Notes under the pieces: model-generated
Seen by the model: the letters and a program-made list of their open reading frames with translations, nothing else
Told to the model about the DNA's origin: nothing
Database searches by the model: none
Shown here: in pieces, positions 7,288 through 14,950 of the stretch
How positions within the stretch are numbered: the stretch's first letter is position 1
Layout: every line of letters begins with the position of its first letter
Source: Myxococcales bacterium
Lineage (GTDB): Bacteria > Myxococcota_A > Polyangia > Nannocystales > Nannocystaceae
Assembly (NCBI GenBank): GCA_020633315.1
Contig: JACKDV010000028.1
Coordinates: 1-64,000 of the forward strand
Direction: 5' to 3'
Length of the DNA: 64,000 nt
Made by a program: the position numbers and the translations under genes

Positions 7288-9042
7288 GTGCCCAGCCGCC
7301 GAATTCCGCGGCTCCTCGCCGCCGCCCTGGCGATCCCCTGCCCCGCCTGCCTCGAGCCCCCTCCCCCCCTGCCCCCCGATGCGGCGGCGGATGAGGAGGA
7401 TGCGGCCACCACGCCCCTCGTCTGGGAGGGTCGGGGCCCGGGCGATCTCTATGCCGAGGGAGAGATCCGGGCGTTCGAGCTGTACCAGGGCACCACGCTC
7501 ATCGGCCGCTCGTGGGGCCGCTACCTGGGCGCCGAGGGCAAGGGCCCACAGCGTCGCTTCCGCTTCGAGACCCGCACCGAGCTGCTGCTGCCCGGCCGGC
7601 CCCCCGTCCGCGCGGAGGGACTGCTGGTGCTCGACGGGGCGGGCAACCTGGTGGAGGGCTACGAGCGCAGCGAGGCGGTGGAGCTCCGCTTCGCTCGCAA
7701 TGGCTCGGTGCTGCGGCTGAGCGATGGGACCCGCGAGGACGAGGTGCTCTACGAGCCCGAGCGCAATGACACGGCCTTCATGGCCCACTCGGCGATCCTC
7801 CACGAGGAGCTGATGCTGGGGCTGCGTCGCCTGGAGGACGGCACGATGCACTGGCGCGTGGTGTCGCTGTCGGGCGGGGCCCCGGTGGAGTGGGAGGCGA
7901 CGCTGCTGCAGGCACCACGACGCACGGGCGAGGAGGCGGTGATCCGCACCAACCTCGGCGAGGAGATCACGCTCGCCGGCGGTCGCCTGCTGCAGAGCCG
8001 CGTGGCGGACTCGCGGCTGCTGGTGAAGGCCGTCTCGGCGAGGTGGCCGAGCTGGACCATCGAGCCCCCGAGCACGCCGAGCTACGAGCAAGCCGACGCG
8101 TCGTTCGCCATCCGCGAGCTGGAGCTCCCGGGCCGCGCGGGCGAGCCGGAGCTGAGCGGCGAGCTGCTGATCCCCGAGGGCATCGCCACTCCCGCGCCCG
8201 CGGTGCTGTGGATCTCGAGCACGGGTCGCGAGGATCGCCATGGCTTTGCGGGGCCTCCCCCCGTGGATCTGGGCAGCCACGAGATCACCGATGCGCTGGC
8301 CCGCGCGGGGCTGGTGGTCCTGCGCTTCGACGAGCGCGGCCAGGGCCGCAGCGAGCCGGGACCGCTGACCTTCACCGACCAGCTCGAGGACGCCCGCCGA
8401 GCCTTCCGCACCTTGCTGGTGCAGCCCGAGGTGGACCCGGACCGCGTGCTGCTGGTGGCGCACGGCGAGGGCGGGCTGCGAGCGCTGAGCCTGGCCGCCG
8501 AGCAAGGCAAGGGCGTGGCCGGGGTGGCCCTGCTGGGCGCGCCGGGTCGGCCGTACCTGGAGGTGCTGCGGGATCAGGCCGAGGCCTCGCTGAGCGACGT
8601 GCCACCGGAGCTGCGCGAACAGGCCAAGGCACAGCAGGCCAAGATGCTGCAGGGGCTGAAGGCCGGCAAGGTTCCGCCCGAGCTGCGCGATCACGAGGGC
8701 TGGCTGCGAGAGGTGCTGGAGCTCGATCCAGCCAAGGTGATGGCGAAGGTCCACGGACCGGTGTGGCTGGCCCAGGGCGGCAAGGACTTCGAGGTCGATC
8801 CGGCCAAGGACACGGGAGCCCTGCTGAGCGCGGCTCGCAAGCGCGGCAAGTCGAGCTCGGCGGAGCTGGCCACCTACGAGGGGCTGGACCACCTGTTCAA
8901 GCCGGAGCCGGGGCGCTCCACGCCCAGCCGCTACCGCGAGACGGGGCGTGCGGTGGATGCCTCGTTCCTCGCGGACCTCACGGCCTGGGCCCAGGCTGCC
9001 ACACGGTCCCGGGGCAAGGCGGCGGGCAAGCGAGGGCGCTGA
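7288..9042 (+). CDS. secreted alpha/beta-hydrolase-fold protein lacking the serine nucleophile
   Basis: This 584-residue protein begins with an Arg-containing signal peptide ending in a Pro/Cys-rich stretch (PCPAC near residue 20) that might be an imperfect lipobox. Residues 40-265 are a beta-rich domain I do not recognise. Residues 270-580 are an alpha/beta-hydrolase fold: an RFDERGQGRS strand-turn, the nucleophile elbow, then candidate acid Asp500 in QGGKDF and His535 in GLDHLF. The elbow reads AHGEGG instead of the usual GHSEGG, so the nucleophile position (residue 393) is Gly. The acid and His are kept. It may be a non-catalytic binder or use another chemistry. The nearest catalytic relatives would be peptidase-like or acetyl-esterase-like hydrolases. 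Confidence 0.8.
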   Translation: MPSRRIPRLLAAALAIPCPACLEPPPPLPPDAAADEEDAATTPLVWEGRGPGDLYAEGEIRAFELYQGTTLIGRSWGRYLGAEGKGPQRRFRFETRTELLLPGRPPVRAEGLLVLDGAGNLVEGYERSEAVELRFARNGSVLRLSDGTREDEVLYEPERNDTAFMAHSAILHEELMLGLRRLEDGTMHWRVVSLSGGAPVEWEATLLQAPRRTGEEAVIRTNLGEEITLAGGRLLQSRVADSRLLVKAVSARWPSWTIEPPSTPSYEQADASFAIRELELPGRAGEPELSGELLIPEGIATPAPAVLWISSTGREDRHGFAGPPPVDLGSHEITDALARAGLVVLRFDERGQGRSEPGPLTFTDQLEDARRAFRTLLVQPEVDPDRVLLVAHGEGGLRALSLAAEQGKGVAGVALLGAPGRPYLEVLRDQAEASLSDVPPELREQAKAQQAKMLQGLKAGKVPPELRDHEGWLREVLELDPAKVMAKVHGPVWLAQGGKDFEVDPAKDTGALLSAARKRGKSSSAELATYEGLDHLFKPEPGRSTPSRYRETGRAVDASFLADLTAWAQAATRSRGKAAGKRGR

Positions 9043-9098
9043 GCGTGGGTTCTTCGCGAGCTCTGTGGCGGTGGGTGAGGGCGGATGGTTGGGGAGGT

Positions 9099-9147
9099 CT
9101 TGGGGCGGGCAGTGGCTTGCCGACGGGAAGCGCCTGCTCGCCCCAAG
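9099..9147. terminator. strong hairpin in a convergent gap
   Basis: CTTGGGGCG (9099-9107) pairs perfectly with CGCCCCAAG (9139-9147), and an inner GCAG/CTGC extends the stem after one mismatch. It follows the plus-strand hydrolase-like gene. There is no T-run, so termination is plausible but unproven. Confidence 0.35.
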
Positions 9148-9219
9148 AACGCACGACCCAACCTCGAGTGTCATGCGCTCGACGCCCGTTTCGCTTGGAG
9201 ACCGGTCATTCGAAACGGC

Positions 9220-9251
9220 ACGGGCCGCCCGTCGATGACGTAGCGGCCCGT
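9220..9251 (-). terminator. possible terminator after the SPFH gene
   Basis: ACGGGCCGC (9220-9228) pairs with GCGGCCCGT (9243-9251). On the minus strand it lies 20 bases after the SPFH stop codon and is followed a few bases later by GTTTC, a poor T-tract. Confidence 0.4.
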
Positions 9252-9270
9252 GGTCGATCCCGAGGGTCGA

Positions 9271-10455
9271 CTAGAAGTCGGCGAGCAGGGTGGCTCGCTT
9301 GTGCTTGTACTCGTCCTCGGTGATGAGGTCGGCCTCGTAGGCGGCCTTGAGCTTCTTGAGCTTGTCCTCGAGCGGGCTGAGCCCACCGCCGCCCTGCGGA
9401 GCCTGGGCCTGCGGCTGCCCCTGCTGCGGTGCGTAGCCCTGCTGCGCGTAGCCGCCCTGCGGCTGCCCCTGCTGGGGATAGCCGCCCTGCGGCGGGTAGC
9501 CGGGCGGCGGATAGCCGTAGCCGGGAGGAGGCGGGTAGCCGGGCGGCGGCGGCGGGTAGCCCTGCGGGTGCATGGCCTGGCCCATCACGTGGCCCATCAT
9601 GTTGCCCATGCCCATCCCCATGCCCAAGCCCATACCGGCATTCATCACGCCGGAGGCGGTGCCGGGCTGCTTGGCCGCGTCGCGCATGGCCTGCATGCCC
9701 TCCCAGGCCAGGGTGTTGTCGACCCCGCGGGCCGACTGGGCAGCGGCCGCGTCGAGGGCCTTCTCGACCTCGGGGGGCAGCGAGATGTTCTCGACGATGA
9801 AGGAGGTGAGCGTGAGGCCGATCTTCTTGAGGTCCTCGTCGATGCCCCCCTTCACCGCCTCGGCGAGCACGTCGTAGTGCGCGGCCATGTCGGCCACCGA
9901 CAGCTCGCTCTTGCCTGCCGCCTGCGAGAACGAGGAGACCATGCGGCGCCGCAGGTAGCCCTCGATGTCATCGGTGGAGACGAAGCCCTGCGTGCCGACG
10001 ATCTCGTCGAAGAACAGCTTGGGATCGATGATCTTGAAGTTGTACGAGCCGTAGGCGCGGATGCGGACCCGCCCGGGGCGGTTGCCCACCGCGAACTCGG
10101 GGTCGCGGACGAGCACGGGGTTGGCGGTGCCCCACTTCTGGTCGAGGTACTGCCGCAGGTTGATGAAGTAGATCTCGACCTTGTAGGGGCTCTCGAAGCC
10201 GTACTTCCAGCCCCGCAGGGTGGAGAGGATCGGCACGTTCTGGGTGCTGAGGGTGTGGGTGCCGGGACCGAAGATGTCGGCGGCCTTGCCCTCGTTGACC
10301 AGCACGCAGGCCTGCCCCTCTCGGCAGATCAGCTTGGCCCCGTTCTTGACCTCGTTGTCGTCGTCGGGGAAGCGCCACACCAGGGTGTAGTTGGTGTCGT
10401 CCTTCCACTCGATGATGTCGATGAGCTGAGACTTGATGAAGCTCATGATGCCCAT
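9271..10455 (-). CDS. SPFH-domain protein with Gly/Met- and Pro/Tyr-rich linker and SHOCT tail
   Basis: The predicted protein has 394 residues. The first 260 form a YdjI-like SPFH (virion-core-protein-like) domain, starting with the typical MGIMSFIKSQLIDIIEW. A Gly/Met-rich stretch (about 272-295) and a long region of PPGYPP- and QQGQPQGGY-type repeats (about 300-355) follow. A SHOCT motif closes the protein (LSPLEDKLKKLKAAYEADL, then LITEDEYKHKRATLL). SPFH proteins scaffold membranes or large oligomers; SHOCT is a short oligomerisation module. The start has GAGGAA upstream and a TACGGT -10-like hexamer about 32 bases further back. A TerB-like gene lies immediately upstream on the same strand. 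Its precise job is unknown. Confidence 0.85.
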   Translation of the reverse strand: MGIMSFIKSQLIDIIEWKDDTNYTLVWRFPDDDNEVKNGAKLICREGQACVLVNEGKAADIFGPGTHTLSTQNVPILSTLRGWKYGFESPYKVEIYFINLRQYLDQKWGTANPVLVRDPEFAVGNRPGRVRIRAYGSYNFKIIDPKLFFDEIVGTQGFVSTDDIEGYLRRRMVSSFSQAAGKSELSVADMAAHYDVLAEAVKGGIDEDLKKIGLTLTSFIVENISLPPEVEKALDAAAAQSARGVDNTLAWEGMQAMRDAAKQPGTASGVMNAGMGLGMGMGMGNMMGHVMGQAMHPQGYPPPPPGYPPPPGYGYPPPGYPPQGGYPQQGQPQGGYAQQGYAPQQGQPQAQAPQGGGGLSPLEDKLKKLKAAYEADLITEDEYKHKRATLLADF

Positions 10456-10487
10456 GGGCGCGTTCCTCGTTTCTGCGGCTGCCCGCT

Positions 10488-10493
10488 ACCGTA
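10488..10493 (-). promoter_or_regulatory. -10-like TACGGT before the SPFH gene
   Basis: TACGGT on the minus strand lies about 32 bases before the SPFH start, leaving room for a short leader with the GAGGAA ribosome site. The surrounding GCTACCGTAGCGC recurs just before the response-regulator gene at 51365-51377. Confidence 0.35.
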
Positions 10494-10520
10494 GCGCATG
10501 GTTGGCTATTTCCGACCCGA

Positions 10521-10907
10521 TCAATCGAGGCTCACGCGGGCGGCCTCTTGCTCGATGTCGCCGAACTCGGCGTTGCTCATGTCGAAGGCGTCGGCGAGCT
10601 CGCCGATGGCATGACGCTCGGCGTCACTGTAGACGCCGTCGGCCCTGACCATCGCCACCGCCGCCTTCACGAACACCCGCCGGATGTGCGAGGTCTCGAG
10701 CACCATCGCGGCCTCCACGGGAGAGAAGGCCGAGCCCTTGAGCGCCTCGAGGGTGAGATCGGAGCCGGTCTCCTCGAGGAACTCCTGGATGAGCCGCTCC
10801 TCGCGCGCGTCGATCCCATCCACGTTGGCCAGGTGGTAGAGGCCGCGGGCGAAGACGTCGATGACTTCGGGGGTGAGGCCCCCAGACGATTGGGTCGCGT
10901 CGGTCAT
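10521..10907 (-). CDS. TerB-like all-helical protein
   Basis: This 128-residue cytosolic protein has the TerB/DjlA-type fold, recognisable from two repeats of a short helix followed by an acidic turn. GLYHLANVDGIDAREERLIQEFL is the first and AAVAMVRADGVYSDAERHAIGEL is the second; the D-G-x-x-D/S-x-x-E pattern could bind a metal. TerB-like modules occur in tellurite-resistance and membrane-stress systems. The ATG at 10907 is chosen because the family begins here and because TACCCT lies nine bases upstream; the frame extends further up only as Arg-rich non-coding sequence. The SPFH gene 66 bases downstream is probably co-transcribed, and SPFH plus TerB suggests a membrane-associated assembly. 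Confidence 0.8.
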   Translation of the reverse strand: MTDATQSSGGLTPEVIDVFARGLYHLANVDGIDAREERLIQEFLEETGSDLTLEALKGSAFSPVEAAMVLETSHIRRVFVKAAVAMVRADGVYSDAERHAIGELADAFDMSNAEFGDIEQEAARVSLD

Positions 10908-10916
10908 GCCGCGGCA

Positions 10917-10922
10917 AGGGTA
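10917..10922 (-). promoter_or_regulatory. -10-like TACCCT before the TerB-like gene
   Basis: TACCCT on the minus strand ends nine bases before the ATG at 10907, with no ribosome site between them. It supports the short start for this gene. Confidence 0.45.
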
Positions 10923-10982
10923 CGGGCCGCCCCGGCGGAGATCCAGCCGTATCGGGCGGCCGCGGAGCGCCGGCGACGGCGC

Positions 10983-11021
10983 AAAAAAAGGAACGCCCGC
11001 GGCCCCACACCACGGGCGTTC
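10983..11021 (-). terminator. intrinsic terminator after the DUF2914-like gene
   Basis: On the minus strand a 12-bp stem with one mismatch (arms 11021-11010 and 11002-10991) carrying GAACGCCCG/CGGGCGTTC is followed by seven T residues. It begins 17 bases after the stop codon of the lipoprotein gene. Confidence 0.9.
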
Positions 11022-11038
11022 GGACGACCACTCGGTCA

Positions 11039-11551
11039 TCAACGCGACGGAACGAAGATCTCGAAGCTGCGCTCGAACAGGACGACGGGCTCGTCGCCGC
11101 CGACGGGCGCCCCGAGGATTTCGACCTTCCAAGGGCCGACGAGCTCGGGATCGATGTGGAAGCTGGTGGCCCGTCCCATGGTGTCCCCCGGAGTCAGGGT
11201 GCCGGGGACGAGCGCGGCATCACCACGGTGGGTCCAGCGGAAGACCACGGGACGCTGACCGTCGATGCCATCGGCGCGCAGGTGCAGGTTGATCTCACCC
11301 ACGTCGGCCGGGAAGCGGTTGGCGTCCTCGAGCGGGCCGTCGGCCTGCGCCGCGAGCACAGCGGAGATCTGAGCGGCTCGCTGGGTCGTAGACCGCTCCT
11401 GTGCGGAGAACGCGGATTGCTTGAGCCCGGGCGCCCGGAGCTGACCATCGGCCTCGACCTGATCGGGCGTGATGGGAGCATCGACGCAAGCCGTGCCGAG
11501 GAGCGCCAGAAGCGCCAAGAGCGCCCCGGAAGAGGTCCGGGACCGCGTCAT
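11039..11551 (-). CDS. lipoprotein with DUF2914-like beta domain
   Basis: With the ATG at 11551 the product has 170 residues. It has a short Arg-containing n-region, a Leu/Ala-rich core and the lipobox LGTAC, with lipidated Cys at residue 22. A GTG nine codons upstream is an alternative but gives a less natural signal peptide. The C-terminal 85 residues (VVFRWTHRG, then GRATSFHIDPELVGPWKVEI and a final VVLFERSFEI strand) follow the DUF2914 pattern of a small beta-sandwich in envelope proteins. The intervening 45 residues are a linker. It is a single-gene unit with its own intrinsic terminator. The function of the domain is not known. Confidence 0.75.
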   Translation of the reverse strand: MTRSRTSSGALLALLALLGTACVDAPITPDQVEADGQLRAPGLKQSAFSAQERSTTQRAAQISAVLAAQADGPLEDANRFPADVGEINLHLRADGIDGQRPVVFRWTHRGDAALVPGTLTPGDTMGRATSFHIDPELVGPWKVEILGAPVGGDEPVVLFERSFEIFVPSR

Positions 11552-11744
11552 GGTGGTGATGCGTGGGCGCAGCGTCACTAGTCCCGTGCCCTTAGCGAAT
11601 CACGTGCCACCGTGGCGATCGACGAAGATCATGGGCTTGCACGACCCTCACTCGGTGGTTCGATGCAAAAGCGAGCGCTGGTGCAACAAAGAGTAGATCG
11701 ACGACGCTCGGGATCGGCGCGCCTCGATGGATGCACGGGGCCGC

Positions 11745-11750
11745 TATGCT
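11745..11750 (+). promoter_or_regulatory. -10-like TATGCT before the S41 protease gene
   Basis: TATGCT ends eight bases before the ATG at 11759. No ribosome site is present, which suggests a leaderless transcript. Confidence 0.5.
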
Positions 11751-11758
11751 TGGCGAAC

Positions 11759-14700
11759 ATGCTCGGTCGTCACCTCGTGGTGCTCTCCCTGCTGCTCGCG
11801 GGATGTAGGGACGCTCCCGCCCAGACGCCACATTCCACCCCGGTCGACGACAGCTCGCGAGAATCCACACCCGACGAGCGACTGGCCGACCTCGAGGACC
11901 GCGCGTTCCCGCTGCTCATCTGGTCGGCGTACCGCGTGGAGCAGGAGTACTTCGACAAGGAGCGCTTCGATCCGCGGCAGCAGGTGGTCTCGGCCGCGCG
12001 CTTCCTCGGCCTGCACACGCCGGAGTTCTTCGCCGAGCTCGACGGCGAGGGGCTGGAGCTGCGCGTGAAGGTCCGCGCGCGCTCGGCCAACTTCCCGCTG
12101 GCCGACGTGACCTCGATGGATGCGGCGGCGGACCGGCTGGAGGAGATCCTGGTGTTCACCCAGGAGGTGCTCGACCTCGACCCGGAGCCGCTGCACGAGC
12201 TGGAGTATGCGGCGATCAACGGCATGTTCGCGCCGCTCGATCCCCACACGGTGCTGCTGTCCCCCGAGGAGCACAACGACCTGGGCGTGCGCACCCGCGG
12301 GCACTTCGGGGGCATCGGCGCCCAGATCCGCGCCGAGGACCGCCGCATCCTCATCGTGCGGGTGCTGCCGGGCATGCCGGCCGAGGAGGCGGGCATGAAG
12401 GCGGGCGACGTGGTGCTCACCATCGACGGCGCGGCCACGGTGAACATGCCGGCCGACGAGGCCCAGAACCTGCTGCGCGGACCCGTGGGCGAGGTGGTCG
12501 TGGTGGTCGTGCGCCGCGGCGACGAGACCCTCAGCCTCGAGATCACCCGCGACACCATCCACGTCGACAGCGTGGACTCGGCGATGCTGCCCGGCGACGT
12601 GGCCTACCTGAGCATCTCCACCTTCCAGGAGAACACGGGGGAGCAGGTCCAGGCGGCGCTCGAGAAGCTGGGCCCCGACGCCAAGGGGGTGGTGATCGAC
12701 CTGCGGGGCAACTCGGGCGGGCTGCTCACGCAGGCCACCGCGGTGGTCGACACCCTGGTGAGGCACGGCGAGCTGGTGATCGTCCGCAGCGCGCTGGGGC
12801 GCGAGGTGGAGGACGCGACCGAGGCCGAGGCGCTGGCCGACGCGACGCCGGTGGTGGTGCTGATCGACGAGGACTCGGCCAGCGCGGCCGAGATCGTCAG
12901 CGGCGGGCTCAAGGCCCTGGGGCGCGCGGTGGTGCTGGGGCGCTCGAGCTTCGGCAAGGGCACGGTGCAGATGGTCAAGCCGGCCTCGCCCTACGGGCGC
13001 GAGCTGGCCCTCAAGCTCACCGTGGCGGAGTACCTGGTGGCAGGCGATCAGAGCATCCAGAGCCTGGGGGTGCTGCCCGACGTGGAGCTGCTGCCCGTCG
13101 AGATGTCGCTCATCCCGGGGATCGCCCGCTTCTACGACGAGGAGCGCTTCGAACGGCAGCGCGAGCGCTCGCGCACGGCCCACCTGCCCTCGGCCGAGCA
13201 CCACCCCGAGCTGCCGGCCGACCACGGCGCGGGCTCGAGCCTGCGCTACCTGTGGACGGGCGAGGTGCCGACCGAGCTGCGCGAGGCGACCACGGACGTG
13301 TCGGTGCTCGACCGCCTGCAGGACCCGGAGATCCGCATCGCTCGCGAGGTGGCGCTGGGCCTGGCCCACACCACCGATCGAGAGGAGCGCAAGGCGTCGC
13401 TGGCCGCGGTGACCAAGCGCCTCGATGCCGACGAGGATCGCCGCATCGTGGAGGCGCTGGAGAGCTCGAAGGTGGACTGGTCCGACGACGAGGCGGGCGA
13501 GGGCGCGCCGTCGCTCGAGGTGTCGCTGACGCTGGAGGGCGAGGCGGCGCCGGTGGCCGCGGGCGAGCCCTTCGTGGTGAGCCTGCGCGTGGCCAACCGC
13601 GGCGCCACCCCGGTGGAGCGGGTGCACGGGATCACCGACTGCGTGCACGACGAGCTCGACGGCATCGAGGTGCTGGTGGGCCAGCTCGCCCCCGGCGAGG
13701 AGGCGGTGCGCGACCTGGAGCTGCACGTGATGCCGTGGCACTCCGACTTCACCGACGTGCTGGCCATCGACGTGCACGCGGGCGAGCCCGATGCCCAGCC
13801 CGACGCACGGGCCGAGCTGCGCTTCGACGTGGCGGGCGCGCCCCGGCCCGCGCTCTCGTACGACTGGTGGATCGTGGACGACCCCGCGCTGGTGGCCCAG
13901 GCCCCGCAGCGGCCCCCGGCCGAGCCGATCAAGGGCGAGGAGCCCTTCACCGTGCAGGGCAACGGCGACGGCATGCTGGAGCCGGGCGAGCGCGTGCTGC
14001 TGGCGTTCGTGGCCCGCAACGACGGCCCCGGCATCAGCCCCGACGTGCGGGCGGTGCTGCACAACCACAGCGCCCAGCAGGGCCTGCTCGAGGAGGGCGC
14101 GGTGACCCTGGGCGCGATGAAGCCGGGGCAGGAGGTGCGCGCGGCCTTCGGCATCACCGTCAACGCCGAGGCCGACCCCGCCCTGCCCTTCGAGGTCGAG
14201 CTGGCGGTGGGCGACGCGGAGGTCCGCGCCCGCGCCTCCGACGAGCTGCGGCTGCGAATCCTGCCGCAGGCGGAAGCGATGGTGGCCGCGGCCGAGACCG
14301 TGCGGGTGGAGGGCGAGCCGCTGCGGGTCTACGACGGCGCCCATGCCTCGGCCCCGGTGGTGCTGGAGCTTCCGGTGGGCGCCGAGGTGGCCACCGTGGG
14401 CACGCTCGAGGGCTGGCGAGCGATCGAGGTGCCCGGCCAGGGGCGGCGGCTGTTCGTGCCCGCCGACCTGGGGGTGAGCTCGCCCCGCGCTCGCGACCCC
14501 AAGCCCCGCGAGCTGCTCGCCACGCTCGAGCACACGCCGCTGGTCGTCCCGCCCTCGCTGCGCCTGGAGCCCGTGCCCCGGGTGGTGAGCGACGACCACG
14601 TCACCCTGCGTGGAGCCGCGCTGCACCCCCGACGCCTGCGCGACGTGGCGGTGCTGGTGCGCCCCCCGGGGCCCTCGCAGATCGATCGCAAGATCCACTA

Positions 14701-14869
14701 CGCGGCCAACCCGGAGCCCCGCGGTCCCGCGGCCCAGTCGCTGTCGTTCGAGACCGACGTGCCCCTCGAGCCGGGAGGCAACCGCATCACGGTGCTGGTG
14801 CGAGACGGTCAGAAGGTGGAGCTGCACCAGGACGTCTGGGTGTTCCGCGAGCCAACCGGCCGGCCCTGA
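11759..14869 (+). CDS. S41/PDZ C-terminal-processing protease, multidomain lipoprotein
   Basis: The predicted protein has 1036 residues and a lipobox LLAGC (Cys16). A helical region precedes a PDZ domain (about 180-265, GGIGAQIRAEDRRILIV). The S41 catalytic domain follows, with GVVIDLRGNSGGL (about 310-322), nucleophile Ser375 in DSASAAE and Lys400 in FGKGTVQ. This is the Ser-Lys dyad of CtpA/Prc proteases, which trim C-termini of envelope proteins. About 600 further residues hold CARDB-like beta-sandwich repeats and an SH3-like segment near 855-905 (LRVYDGAHASAPVVLEL). The family is usually 400-700 residues, so the C-terminal extension is large. A paralogue with the same order lies at 56122-59346. 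The start at 11759 gives the intact signal peptide. Confidence 0.9.
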   Translation: MLGRHLVVLSLLLAGCRDAPAQTPHSTPVDDSSRESTPDERLADLEDRAFPLLIWSAYRVEQEYFDKERFDPRQQVVSAARFLGLHTPEFFAELDGEGLELRVKVRARSANFPLADVTSMDAAADRLEEILVFTQEVLDLDPEPLHELEYAAINGMFAPLDPHTVLLSPEEHNDLGVRTRGHFGGIGAQIRAEDRRILIVRVLPGMPAEEAGMKAGDVVLTIDGAATVNMPADEAQNLLRGPVGEVVVVVVRRGDETLSLEITRDTIHVDSVDSAMLPGDVAYLSISTFQENTGEQVQAALEKLGPDAKGVVIDLRGNSGGLLTQATAVVDTLVRHGELVIVRSALGREVEDATEAEALADATPVVVLIDEDSASAAEIVSGGLKALGRAVVLGRSSFGKGTVQMVKPASPYGRELALKLTVAEYLVAGDQSIQSLGVLPDVELLPVEMSLIPGIARFYDEERFERQRERSRTAHLPSAEHHPELPADHGAGSSLRYLWTGEVPTELREATTDVSVLDRLQDPEIRIAREVALGLAHTTDREERKASLAAVTKRLDADEDRRIVEALESSKVDWSDDEAGEGAPSLEVSLTLEGEAAPVAAGEPFVVSLRVANRGATPVERVHGITDCVHDELDGIEVLVGQLAPGEEAVRDLELHVMPWHSDFTDVLAIDVHAGEPDAQPDARAELRFDVAGAPRPALSYDWWIVDDPALVAQAPQRPPAEPIKGEEPFTVQGNGDGMLEPGERVLLAFVARNDGPGISPDVRAVLHNHSAQQGLLEEGAVTLGAMKPGQEVRAAFGITVNAEADPALPFEVELAVGDAEVRARASDELRLRILPQAEAMVAAAETVRVEGEPLRVYDGAHASAPVVLELPVGAEVATVGTLEGWRAIEVPGQGRRLFVPADLGVSSPRARDPKPRELLATLEHTPLVVPPSLRLEPVPRVVSDDHVTLRGAALHPRRLRDVAVLVRPPGPSQIDRKIHYAANPEPRGPAAQSLSFETDVPLEPGGNRITVLVRDGQKVELHQDVWVFREPTGRP

Positions 14870-14950
14870 CTGCGACCGAAGCGACCCACCTCACCGAGAC
14901 GGGCGATCGGTGGGTTGAAAGCGCCCACCCGGCCGTGGGAATCATGCTCC

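Noticed and set aside
11744..14827. A 1027-residue open frame on the minus strand
   Set aside because: It is antisense to the S41 protease gene. Its His/Gln/Arg/Leu-rich sequence mirrors the GC-ending codons of the sense strand and contains no domain.
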